This document shows, one piece after another, positions 53,789 to 62,678 of a stretch of 64,000 nt of DNA (its first letter is position 1; every line of letters starts with the position of its first letter). The stretch spans positions 1,178,001 to 1,242,000 of the forward strand of contig NZ_CP031727.1 in assembly GCF_008806955.1 (NCBI RefSeq), given 5' to 3'. A model generated the notes under the pieces. It saw only the letters and a program-made list of their open reading frames with translations. It had not been told where the DNA came from and ran no database searches. The position numbers and the translations under genes were made by a program. The DNA is from Cellvibrio sp. KY-YJ-3. GTDB taxonomy: Bacteria > Pseudomonadota > Gammaproteobacteria > Pseudomonadales > Cellvibrionaceae.

Positions 53789-56041
53789 ATGAAATTTCGC
53801 TTTCCCATCGTCATCATCGACGAAGACTTTCGCTCCGAGAACACCTCGGGTTTAGGCATACGCGCACTCGCGGAGGCCATCCAAAATGAAAGCTGGGAGG
53901 TAGTTGGTGTTACCAGCTACGGTGACCTGTCGCAATTTGCGCAGCAGCAATCGCGCGCCTCTGCATTTATTTTGTCGATCGACGACGAAGAATTTGGCGG
54001 TGGCTCTTTGGAAGAGACCGACCACGCGCTGAAATCCCTGCGCGCCTTTGTGGAAGAGATCCGCTACAAAAACGCCGATATTCCGATTTATTTGTACGGC
54101 GAAACCCGCACTTCACGCCATATTCCCAACGATATTTTGCGCGAGCTGCACGGCTTTATTCACATGTTTGAAGATACGCCGGAATTTGTGGCGCGCCACA
54201 TTATCCGCGAAGCCAAATCCTACCTCGATGGTTTGGCACCGCCGTTTTTCCGCGCGCTGGTGCACTACGCGCAAGACGGTTCCTATTCCTGGCACTGCCC
54301 TGGTCACTCCGGCGGCGTCGCCTTTTTGAAATCGCCTATCGGCCAAATGTTCCACCAATTTTTTGGTGAAAATATGCTGCGCGCCGACGTATGTAACGCG
54401 GTAGAAGAACTCGGTCAATTGCTGGATCACACCGGGCCTATCGCCGCGTCCGAGCGCAATGCCGCGCGCATTTTTAACGCCGATCACTGCTACTTTGTGA
54501 CCAACGGTACGTCCACATCGAACAAAATGGTGTGGCACTCTACTGTGGCGCCGGGCGATATCGTTGTCGTTGACCGCAACTGCCATAAATCGATCCTGCA
54601 CTCGATCATTATGTGCGGCGCAATCCCCGTGTTCCTGATGCCGACGCGCAACAATCTCGGCATTATCGGCCCGATTCCGCTGGAAGAATTCACGCCGGAA
54701 AGCATCGCCCGCAAGATCGAAGCAAACCCTTTTGCGCGCGAAGCCGTGAACAAAAAACCGCGCATCCTTACCATTACCCAATCGACTTACGATGGTGTGC
54801 TCTACAACGTAGAGACGCTGAAAAATATGCTCGACGGTAAAATCGATACGCTGCATTTCGATGAAGCCTGGTTGCCGCACGCCACCTTCCATGAGTTCTA
54901 CAAAGACATGCACGCGATTGGCAAAGATCGCCCGCGCGCCAAAGAGTCGATGATTTTCTCAACGCAATCCACGCACAAATTGCTCGCGGGTTTATCGCAA
55001 GCATCGCAAGTGTTGGTGCGCGAATCTGAAAAAGTAAAACTCGATCAGGATGCATTTAACGAAGCCTATTTGATGCACACCTCCACTTCTCCGCAGTATT
55101 CAATTATCGCCTCATGCGATATCGCGGCGGCCATGATGGAAGCACCCGGCGGCCATGCACTGGTAGAAGAATCGATTTTTGAAGCGCTCGATTTCCGCCG
55201 CGCGATGAAAAAAGTGGACGAAGAATGGGGCCAGGATTGGTGGTTCCAGGTCTGGGGCCCGGAAGAATTTGCTGAAGAAGGCATTGGCACACGCGAAGAC
55301 TGGATCCTGCGCAGCGACGACAACTGGCACGGCTTCGGTAAACTCGCACCAAACTTCAACATGCTCGACCCGATCAAAGCCACCATCGTTAACCCCGGCT
55401 TATCGGTAAATGGCCAGTTCAGCGACACCGGTATTCCGGCATCGATCGTCACCAAATATTTGGCAGAGAACGGCGTAATTATCGAGAAGTGTGGCCTCTA
55501 CTCCTTCTTTATTATGTTTACCATCGGCATCACCAAAGGCCGCTGGAATACACTGGTAGCCGCGCTGCAACAATTTAAAGACGACTACGACAAGAACCAA
55601 CCCATGTGGCGAATCATGCCGGAGTTTGCGCAAGCAAATCCGCGCTATGAGCGTATGGGTCTGCGCGATTTGTGCCAACAAATCCACGACTTCTACAAAG
55701 CCTATGATGTTGCACGCCTGACGACCGAGATGTACTTGTCCGATATGCAACCGGCGATGAAACCTTCAGATGCGTTTGCAAAAATGGCGCATCGCGAAAT
55801 CGAGCGTGTACCTATCAACGAATTGGAAGGCCGCATCACCTCGATTTTGTTAACGCCTTACCCGCCGGGAATTCCGCTGTTGATTCCGGGTGAGCGTTTT
55901 AACAAAACCATCGTGGACTATTTGAAATTTGCACGCGATTTCAACGAGAAGTTCCCCGGCTTTGAAACTGATGTACACGGTTTGGTAAAACGCGAAGTGG
56001 ATGGCAAAAAAGACTACTTCGTTGACTGTGTAAAACAATAA
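53789..56041 (+). CDS. PLP-dependent Orn/Lys/Arg decarboxylase, LdcA-like
   Basis: A 750-residue decarboxylase of fold type I. The ATG at 53789 (MKFRFPIVIID) has GGAG upstream; a 12-codon extension is unlikely. The N-terminal wing domain (about 1-130) precedes the PLP domain with WHCPGHSGG, TNGTSTSNKMV, HFDEAWLPHATFH and STHKLLAGLSQ, in which Lys397 should bind PLP. A C-terminal domain has LTPYPPGIPLLIPGE. Length and sequence are close to P. aeruginosa LdcA (751, lysine decarboxylase) as I recall it; arginine or ornithine specificity is not excluded. Single-gene unit with a strong terminator. Confidence 0.9.
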   Translation: MKFRFPIVIIDEDFRSENTSGLGIRALAEAIQNESWEVVGVTSYGDLSQFAQQQSRASAFILSIDDEEFGGGSLEETDHALKSLRAFVEEIRYKNADIPIYLYGETRTSRHIPNDILRELHGFIHMFEDTPEFVARHIIREAKSYLDGLAPPFFRALVHYAQDGSYSWHCPGHSGGVAFLKSPIGQMFHQFFGENMLRADVCNAVEELGQLLDHTGPIAASERNAARIFNADHCYFVTNGTSTSNKMVWHSTVAPGDIVVVDRNCHKSILHSIIMCGAIPVFLMPTRNNLGIIGPIPLEEFTPESIARKIEANPFAREAVNKKPRILTITQSTYDGVLYNVETLKNMLDGKIDTLHFDEAWLPHATFHEFYKDMHAIGKDRPRAKESMIFSTQSTHKLLAGLSQASQVLVRESEKVKLDQDAFNEAYLMHTSTSPQYSIIASCDIAAAMMEAPGGHALVEESIFEALDFRRAMKKVDEEWGQDWWFQVWGPEEFAEEGIGTREDWILRSDDNWHGFGKLAPNFNMLDPIKATIVNPGLSVNGQFSDTGIPASIVTKYLAENGVIIEKCGLYSFFIMFTIGITKGRWNTLVAALQQFKDDYDKNQPMWRIMPEFAQANPRYERMGLRDLCQQIHDFYKAYDVARLTTEMYLSDMQPAMKPSDAFAKMAHREIERVPINELEGRITSILLTPYPPGIPLLIPGERFNKTIVDYLKFARDFNEKFPGFETDVHGLVKREVDGKKDYFVDCVKQ

Positions 56042-56074
56042 ACCTGCCGTTCATGTGCAGAATGTTATAAATTC

Positions 56075-56108
56075 AAAAGCCACTCCGGGTAACCTGAGTG
56101 GCTTTTTT
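56075..56108 (+). terminator. Terminator after the decarboxylase gene
   Basis: AAAGCCACTC pairs with GAGTGGCTTT, an inner GGT/ACC can also pair, and a T run follows. Confidence 0.9.
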
Positions 56109-56145
56109 GCTTCAATCAAATTACAACACCAAGGGATGTGTCGCG

Positions 56146-56304
56146 GTGAACAGAAAAAAACAATCTATGATCCTTATCGTCGTGTTGCTGATAATAACGG
56201 CGGTTATTTATTTTTTTAGCCCGAGTGGTGCGCGCCCCAAATCCAAAACAACCAGTGAGTCCGCGCACTCCATCGAGCTGCACTCCGTGCGCTTACAGGG
56301 CTAA
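56146..56304 (+). CDS. Small single-span membrane protein
   Basis: A 52-residue ORF starting at a GTG (56146) with AAGGGA 9 nt upstream. After a basic N-terminus (NRKKQS) there is one helix, MILIVVLLIITAVIYFF, then a polar tail rich in Ser, Lys and His. No family is recognised. It lies between a terminator and the alpha-2-macroglobulin gene, with a 62-bp gap, and is probably its upstream operon partner. It could be a non-coding leader; coding is supported by the ribosome site and clean membrane helix. Confidence 0.5.
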   Translation: MNRKKQSMILIVVLLIITAVIYFFSPSGARPKSKTTSESAHSIELHSVRLQG

Positions 56305-56366
56305 TCTGCAGTTTCTTTTGTAGTAACAAACACAGCTTTACCATCACAATTAAACAGGGAATTACT

Positions 56367-59300
56367 ATGCGCTTTCATTGGTCTTCATGGTGTGCCATTG
56401 CGTTAATGAGTTTATTACTGGGTGCCTGTGACAATTCCGCACCTGAGCAAAACAAACAAGCTCCAGCGGCAGAAGCCATCGCCCCGGAATGGGAAGCGCA
56501 TATTGCAGATTATCCCAAACGCTGGATTGCGACAGAAGCCCCGCTATTTATTCGCTTCACCCATCCGGTGGTAGATGAAGCGCAAGTGAATACCGCCTTC
56601 TCTGACAAGCTGCTGACACTGGATGCCAAGACGCCGGTGAATTTGGTGTTTACCTCCACCAGTGAATTGCGTATCCAGCCCGTTGAGCGCTTGCCCAGTG
56701 ATAGCAAAATTCGTTTCCGTTTAAACGCCAGTGAGTTGCAGGGGATCACTGAATCGCTCGGTGATTTTGAGTTTGAAGTGCAAACCATCAAACAGGATTT
56801 TGATTTGCGTGTGGATAGTTTGGGTGTAATGCCTGAAGACGAAAGTCAGATGCAGCTCACCGGTGTACTCACCACCGCCGATACCGCCGAGTTAAACGAT
56901 ATTAAAAAAATTCTGCGCGTTGAGGTGAATGAACGCAATGCCGATGTAGTTTGGACGCAGGATACTGATCGTAAAACCCATCGCTTTTTAATTGCACCAA
57001 TAACGCGTGGCGACAGTGCCGGAAAAATTGTCTTGAACTGGGATGGCAGCGCCATAGGTTCTGCAGATAAAGGCGCACGCGAATTGGAAATTCCTGCGCG
57101 CAAAACCTTTCAAGTGACCGGCGTACAGGTGATTCGCCAACCCAATACCGCGATTGAAATTCATTTTTCTGACACGCTCGATAGCAGCCAAAATCTTAGC
57201 GGTTTGGTAACACTGGACGGTAAAGCCGTGAACGCCGTAATCGATGGCAGCCTGCTGCGTTACACACCGGAAAAACTCGATACTGGTGAAATAACGCTGA
57301 AAATCAACGGCAGTATTAATAACCTGAAGCAGCAAAGCCTGGGCAGTGACTACGAGCACAAAGTGGTGCTTGAGTTGGTAAAACCGCTGGTGCGTTTTGT
57401 CGGTAGCAGCAGTATTTTGCCTCCCGCCAGCCAAATTTCTGTGCCCTTTGAAGCCGCAGGTGTGGATTCAGTACAAGTGATTGCTTTTAAAGTGTTTGCC
57501 AATAATGTTGGCCAATATCTGCAGGATTACCAACTCACCGCTGCTGCTGCTGCGACCGATACCGGGCGCTATTTATGGCGTAAAACCTATCAGCTACCCG
57601 AAATTCCCCGCGCGGGCGCCCAGCGTTTTAATTTGGATTTATCCGAGCTAATGGCACAACACCCCGATGGGTTAATTCGTTTGGAGCTGCGCATTGATCG
57701 CAGCAACTCTATTTACACCTGTGAACAACTGCGCCCGACAGAACCGGTTGCCAAAATGCCGGAAGATTCCGATGGTGAAAGTTATTACGATCGCGTAGAG
57801 GAACCGGCGTGGTATCAGCAATATTATCAATCCCAGGGTTATTACAATTACAGTGAGCGCAATAATCCCTGCGATGATACTTACTATTACTATGGTGATG
57901 AAATTGCTTCATCACGCAATTTTTTGGTGTCCAATATCGGCTTACTCGCCAAACGCGGCAGCGATAATCAACTGCATGTCATTAGCACAGAATTAAATTC
58001 CGCTAAACCATTGGGCAATACCGAAATCACTGCCTACAACTATCAGCAACAGCCGATTGGCAGTGGCACTACCGACAATTACGGCATGCTGCAATTAACT
58101 ACCGACGGCGTGCCTTTTTATATTCAAGCCACTCACAATAAACAGCGCGGTTATCTGCGCCTGCGCAGTAGTGAAGCGCTGCCCACCAATCAATTTGATG
58201 TAAGTGGCGAACACATTAAGGGTGGCCTAAAAGGTTTCCTCTACGGAGAGCGCGATGTATGGCGCCCGGGCGATGATATTTTCCTCAGTTTTATTTTGGA
58301 AGATAAAGCCCAACAGCTACCCGCCAATCACCCGGTCACGCTGGATTTATTTGATCCCAGCGGTAAAAAAGTGCTGAGCCAAACCAATGTGCAACCGGTC
58401 AATAATTTTTATACCTTTGCGTTAAAAACCGAAGAGACAGCACCCACCGGAAATTATCGCGCAGTGGTGCATGTGGGTAATCGTTATTTCGACAAAATTA
58501 TTAAAGTGGAAATGGTGGTGCCCAACCGTTTGAAAGTGGATTTAACACCCACAGAAACACCGCTGCGGTTGCGCAATATGCCAACACAAGTGTCACTCTT
58601 TGCCCAGTGGTTGCAGGGCGCTACCGCCAAAAATTTAAAAGCAGATTCGGAATTAAAACTGAGTGCCCGCGAATCGGTATTTGCGGGATTTGAGCAATTT
58701 ACTTTTGATGACCCGGTGCGCAGTTTTGCGGGCAGTGCGCAAAAAGTATTTGATGGCCACGTGGATGAAAGTGGCAACGCCAGCTTTCCGGTGAATGTCA
58801 GTTTGTCATCGCCACCGCCGGGCAAACTCACCGCCACCTTTGTGACTCGCGTGTTTGAAGAGAGCGGTAATTTCAGCACAATTTTGCGCCCCTATGAATT
58901 ACTGCCATTTGATCATTGGGTTGGTATTAATATTCCCAAAGGCAGCGGTTACATGGATGCCATTGGTCGCGATGCCGATCACCCGGTACTCATTCAAACA
59001 TTAAATGCACAGGGCAAAGCGGCCGCGTCGCGCAAAGTGGATTTACAGGTTTATGAAATCGGCTGGCGTTGGTGGTGGGATGAAAACAATGAAAATCTTG
59101 CCGAATATTTTACCAACAGTAGTCATCGCCCGGTGCACAGTGAAACTCTGGTGAGCGATACCAATGGCCGCATAAATTGGACCTTGGAAAAAAATAAATA
59201 CGATTGGGGGCGCCATATTATTCGCGTGTGCGACAACAGCGAAGGCGATGCCCAGGCGCACTGCGCCGGCAAGGTGGTTTATTTAGGTTGGAGTTACGAC

Positions 59301-62009
59301 TCATCGGCCAGTGCTGATTCCGCCACCCAATTAATGCTCTCGGCCGATAAAGAAAAATATCAACCCGGTGATGTTGCCAAGGTACGTTTGCCCAATGCGC
59401 GTGAAGGGCGCGTATTGCTGAGTATTGAAAATGGCACGCGAGTATTGGAGTCGCGTTGGCTGGATTTGCAGGCGGGTCAAACCGAAATAGAAATTCCCAT
59501 CACCTCGGCGATGGCGCCTAACGTTTACGCCCAGGTTGCACTGATATTGCCGCATCAGGAGCGTGTTGCTGAAGCGCCGATGCGTTTATACGGCATAGTG
59601 CCGCTGCTGGTGGAAGACCCTGCAACCCGTTTGCAGCCGCAATTGGACGTGGCAGAAAAAGTTCGCCCTGAAACCGAATTTAGCATCAAGGTTAGCGAAA
59701 AAAATCAGCGTGCTATGACCTATACTCTGGCGATGGTGGATGAAGGTTTACTCGGCCTCACCAATTTCCGCGCACCGGATGCGCACGATTATTTTTACAA
59801 ACGTGAAGCGCTGGGCGTGCGCACCTGGGATTTATTTGATCAGGTAGTTGGTGGTTATGGTGCGTCGCTGGAGCGAGTGTTGGCAATTGGTGGCTCCGAT
59901 GCCGCCTTGGAAGCCGAGCGCAAACGCCGCGAGCGTCGCTTTCCACCGGTAGTGAAATTCCTTGGTGCGTTTGAATTAAAAGCCGGTGAAACCCGCGCGC
60001 ATAAAATTACCCTGCCACCCTATATGGGTGCGGTGCGCGTTATGTTGGTGGCGGGTGATACCAGCGCGAAAACTAATAACAGTGTAACCAGCGCCTACGG
60101 CAGTGTGGAGAAAACTGTGACCGTCACTCAGCCAGTCACACTTTTTGCCACCTTGCCACGTGTGCTTGGTCCCGGTGAAGCAGTGAATTTGCCGGTTAAT
60201 GTATTTGTGAGCGAAAAAGATATTCGCGAAGTAAAAATTTCGGTGGAAGCGAATGAAATTTTTACCGTGGAAAAAGGCGCTGCAACACTCAACTTTAGTG
60301 AACCGGGCGATGCGATTGCCAGTTTGCAATTGAAGGTGAATGATCGCCTCGGTAAAGGCCGTGTGAAAATTACCGCTACCTCAGGCAATGAAACCGCCAC
60401 GCAAGAAATTTATATCGACTCACGCGCGGCGAATCCGCCTACCAGTCTGTGGCAGAGCAAATTATTGCAGCCGGGCGAAGTCTGGCAATCGCCCCTGCAA
60501 GCTCACGGCATGATTGGCACTAATCAGGCGAGCCTTGAAGTAAGCACCTTGCCGCCGCTCAACCTTGAGCAGCGCTTGGATTATTTAATTAGTTATCCGC
60601 ACGGCTGCCTGGAGCAAGTGACCTCATCGGTATTTCCACAATTGCGTCTTGCGCAATTGGTGAATCTGAGTGACGCACAAAAAATTGAAATTGATAACAA
60701 CATTAACGCGGGCATTAAACGCTTGTATGGTTTCCAGCATGCCAGTGGCGGATTCAGTTATTGGTCGGGTGATGGCTATGTGAATGAATGGGCATCCAGT
60801 TATGCCGGGCATTTTTTAGTGGAGGCGAAACGTGCCGGTTACGCCGTGCCCGCTGCGCTATTAAATGGTTGGATAAACTATCAGCGCAATGCGGCGCGCA
60901 ACCCGCAAATTCAGGGTAATTATTACGACGAGATGGTGCTCGCCTATCGCCTCTATACACTCGCCTTAGCGGACAGCGCTGAACTACCGGCAATGAACCG
61001 TTTGCGCGAAACCTTTAAAAATAATCAGCAGAATCTGCAGGACTACCGCATGCCTGCGCGCTGGTTGTTGGCTATGTCTTATCAACATGTTGGTTTAAAA
61101 GATGCTGCGCAGGATGTGCTGGGCACAATTGCCAATACTGTGCCGAGTTACCAAGATTCAGGGTACACCTACGGTTCCGAAATGCGTGACCGCGGGTTGT
61201 TGTTAGCAACTCTGGTGAGCGTGAATGCAAATCAAGAAACAACCTGGGAAGTGGCTGAACAAGTTGCCCATGAATTGTCGAGTGACGGTTGGTACTCCAC
61301 ACAAAGTATCGCCTGGGCACTGTTGGCGATGAGTGAATTTGCCAGCGCTAATCAAAGCAGCAACGGCATAAAATTTTCTTATCAACAAACAGGCGAAAGC
61401 GATTGGACCAGTCAGGGCAGTAACAGCCCAGTGTTCCGCCGCGCGCTGGACTCACCACAAGTATCGGTACGCAACGATCACGACAAACCCATTCGCGTGG
61501 TGGTGAGTAATCGCGGCACACCAGCCAACTTACGTGAAGAAGCTAGCAGTAATGGTTTGGCACTACAGGTTAATTTTTTAACGCTGGCTAACGAACCGCT
61601 GGATGTCGAGCAACTGCCACAAGGCACCGACTTTGTAGCCGAAGTTACCGTCAGCGGCGAGTTCGATAAATTATTGACCAGCAATATCGAAAACATCGCG
61701 CTTACCGCCGTAATGCCCAGCGGCTGGCAAATCCGCAATGAACGTCTGGAGGGGTCACAACTGCCTAAAGGTATTGATTATTTGGATATCCGCGATGATC
61801 GAGTGCTGGGTTATTTCAGTTTGTGGCGCGATTACTACTGGAATTATCGCTATCAGGAACGCAACCAAACCAGCGTCACCCTGCGCATAATTTTAAACGC
61901 GAGTTACGCAGGGAAATTTTATTTGCCCGGTTGGAACGCAAGCGCCATGTACAACGAAAAAATACAGGCGAAGAGCAAAGGCTATTGGGTTGAGGTGGTG
62001 GGAAAATAA
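56367..62009 (+). CDS. Large alpha-2-macroglobulin family lipoprotein
   Basis: A 1880-residue periplasmic protease-trapping protein of the bacterial alpha-2-macroglobulin (YfhM/ECAM) type. AGGGA precedes the ATG. The signal peptide ends in the lipobox LLLGAC, so it is lipid-anchored. A Bac_A2M MG1-MG10 beta-rich array fills residues about 40-1330, followed by the thioester segment YPHGCLEQVTSS with Cys1414 and Gln1417 (CLEQ, as in E. coli ECAM), and an alpha/alpha toroid rich in Trp and Tyr (about 1430-1680). A Tyr-rich insert (residues 470-515) is unusual. The usual partner gene pbpC is not adjacent. Confidence 0.92.
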   Translation: MRFHWSSWCAIALMSLLLGACDNSAPEQNKQAPAAEAIAPEWEAHIADYPKRWIATEAPLFIRFTHPVVDEAQVNTAFSDKLLTLDAKTPVNLVFTSTSELRIQPVERLPSDSKIRFRLNASELQGITESLGDFEFEVQTIKQDFDLRVDSLGVMPEDESQMQLTGVLTTADTAELNDIKKILRVEVNERNADVVWTQDTDRKTHRFLIAPITRGDSAGKIVLNWDGSAIGSADKGARELEIPARKTFQVTGVQVIRQPNTAIEIHFSDTLDSSQNLSGLVTLDGKAVNAVIDGSLLRYTPEKLDTGEITLKINGSINNLKQQSLGSDYEHKVVLELVKPLVRFVGSSSILPPASQISVPFEAAGVDSVQVIAFKVFANNVGQYLQDYQLTAAAAATDTGRYLWRKTYQLPEIPRAGAQRFNLDLSELMAQHPDGLIRLELRIDRSNSIYTCEQLRPTEPVAKMPEDSDGESYYDRVEEPAWYQQYYQSQGYYNYSERNNPCDDTYYYYGDEIASSRNFLVSNIGLLAKRGSDNQLHVISTELNSAKPLGNTEITAYNYQQQPIGSGTTDNYGMLQLTTDGVPFYIQATHNKQRGYLRLRSSEALPTNQFDVSGEHIKGGLKGFLYGERDVWRPGDDIFLSFILEDKAQQLPANHPVTLDLFDPSGKKVLSQTNVQPVNNFYTFALKTEETAPTGNYRAVVHVGNRYFDKIIKVEMVVPNRLKVDLTPTETPLRLRNMPTQVSLFAQWLQGATAKNLKADSELKLSARESVFAGFEQFTFDDPVRSFAGSAQKVFDGHVDESGNASFPVNVSLSSPPPGKLTATFVTRVFEESGNFSTILRPYELLPFDHWVGINIPKGSGYMDAIGRDADHPVLIQTLNAQGKAAASRKVDLQVYEIGWRWWWDENNENLAEYFTNSSHRPVHSETLVSDTNGRINWTLEKNKYDWGRHIIRVCDNSEGDAQAHCAGKVVYLGWSYDSSASADSATQLMLSADKEKYQPGDVAKVRLPNAREGRVLLSIENGTRVLESRWLDLQAGQTEIEIPITSAMAPNVYAQVALILPHQERVAEAPMRLYGIVPLLVEDPATRLQPQLDVAEKVRPETEFSIKVSEKNQRAMTYTLAMVDEGLLGLTNFRAPDAHDYFYKREALGVRTWDLFDQVVGGYGASLERVLAIGGSDAALEAERKRRERRFPPVVKFLGAFELKAGETRAHKITLPPYMGAVRVMLVAGDTSAKTNNSVTSAYGSVEKTVTVTQPVTLFATLPRVLGPGEAVNLPVNVFVSEKDIREVKISVEANEIFTVEKGAATLNFSEPGDAIASLQLKVNDRLGKGRVKITATSGNETATQEIYIDSRAANPPTSLWQSKLLQPGEVWQSPLQAHGMIGTNQASLEVSTLPPLNLEQRLDYLISYPHGCLEQVTSSVFPQLRLAQLVNLSDAQKIEIDNNINAGIKRLYGFQHASGGFSYWSGDGYVNEWASSYAGHFLVEAKRAGYAVPAALLNGWINYQRNAARNPQIQGNYYDEMVLAYRLYTLALADSAELPAMNRLRETFKNNQQNLQDYRMPARWLLAMSYQHVGLKDAAQDVLGTIANTVPSYQDSGYTYGSEMRDRGLLLATLVSVNANQETTWEVAEQVAHELSSDGWYSTQSIAWALLAMSEFASANQSSNGIKFSYQQTGESDWTSQGSNSPVFRRALDSPQVSVRNDHDKPIRVVVSNRGTPANLREEASSNGLALQVNFLTLANEPLDVEQLPQGTDFVAEVTVSGEFDKLLTSNIENIALTAVMPSGWQIRNERLEGSQLPKGIDYLDIRDDRVLGYFSLWRDYYWNYRYQERNQTSVTLRIILNASYAGKFYLPGWNASAMYNEKIQAKSKGYWVEVVGK

Positions 62010-62050
62010 AACCTAACTCTGATTAGAGATTGTGGGTTTGTGTTAATTTT

Positions 62051-62124
62051 TTGTTGCGGTTCATTCCTCACCAGCAACCTACAGGGTGCTTTGTAGGTTG
62101 CTGGTGAGGAATGAACCGCAACAA
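62051..62124. repeat. 32-bp perfect inverted repeat, REP-like
   Basis: Arms 62051-62082 and 62093-62124 are exact reverse complements around the 10-nt loop AGGGTGCTTT. Each arm is itself a partial palindrome (GTTGC...GCAAC). The right arm begins GTAGGTTGCTGGTGAGGAAT, which resembles a family of intergenic palindromes seen in many bacteria. No T tract follows on either strand, so it is not an ordinary terminator. Confidence 0.9.
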
Positions 62125-62216
62125 TTTATGAATCGTCTTGTACCCTTGAAACTCTGCACCATCACCCCAACATTCGCGACTTACTCTGCTTTCACATATT
62201 CCGGATGGCTCAGGTT

Positions 62217-62567
62217 ATGAGTGAAATATTTATTTTGCAAAATCAGCACAATCTCTTTCTTGGTAAACAAAACAACTGGTTGGATGGTCGCGATTTGAAC
62301 GCGCTGTACAAAACACCGCATAAAGATGAAGCGATTAACCAGATGGTTGAGGCCAGTTCCAAGGACTATACCCAGCGTATCAAGATCATTAGCTGCTCAC
62401 CCAATGAGAAGGGCTTGCCATCGATTGACCCGGAAATTCTGCCCGAGCCATTGCCCAAGTTGGGTAAAGATCTGTTGGCGACGCTTGAGGCGGAGGCAGT
62501 GCAGGCGCATGCTGATCAAGCTGTTGTTGATCCGGTGGCTGCCTTGCCCGACGAGCCATCGCGCTGA
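62217..62567 (+). CDS. Conserved small protein of unknown function
   Basis: A 116-residue cytoplasmic protein starting at MSEIFILQN (62217); an ATG four codons upstream is possible. The blocks ILQNQHNLFLGKQNNWLDGRD, in short LQNQHNLFL, then HKDEAINQMVE, SKDYTQRIKI and GLPSIDPEILPEPLP are shared with gammaproteobacterial proteins near gshA as I recall them. Function unknown. A terminator separates it from gshA. Confidence 0.65.
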   Translation: MSEIFILQNQHNLFLGKQNNWLDGRDLNALYKTPHKDEAINQMVEASSKDYTQRIKIISCSPNEKGLPSIDPEILPEPLPKLGKDLLATLEAEAVQAHADQAVVDPVAALPDEPSR

Positions 62568-62618
62568 TCCCTGCGCAGTGCTGTCGCTAGTCGCTTCCTG
62601 TTCTACACTTTGTTAGTG

Positions 62619-62639
62619 GGCCGCTGCGGCGGCTTTTTT
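62619..62639 (+). terminator. Terminator after the 62217-62567 gene
   Basis: GCCGC (62620-62624) pairs with GCGGC (62629-62633) around TGCG, followed by six T. Confidence 0.75.
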
Positions 62640-62678
62640 ATTTGTGCTTGATTGCGCTTGTCGCCCAAGGATTTTGAA

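Noticed and set aside
54113-54913. 266-codon minus-strand ORF
   Set aside because: It is antisense to the decarboxylase gene and has no recognisable domain.
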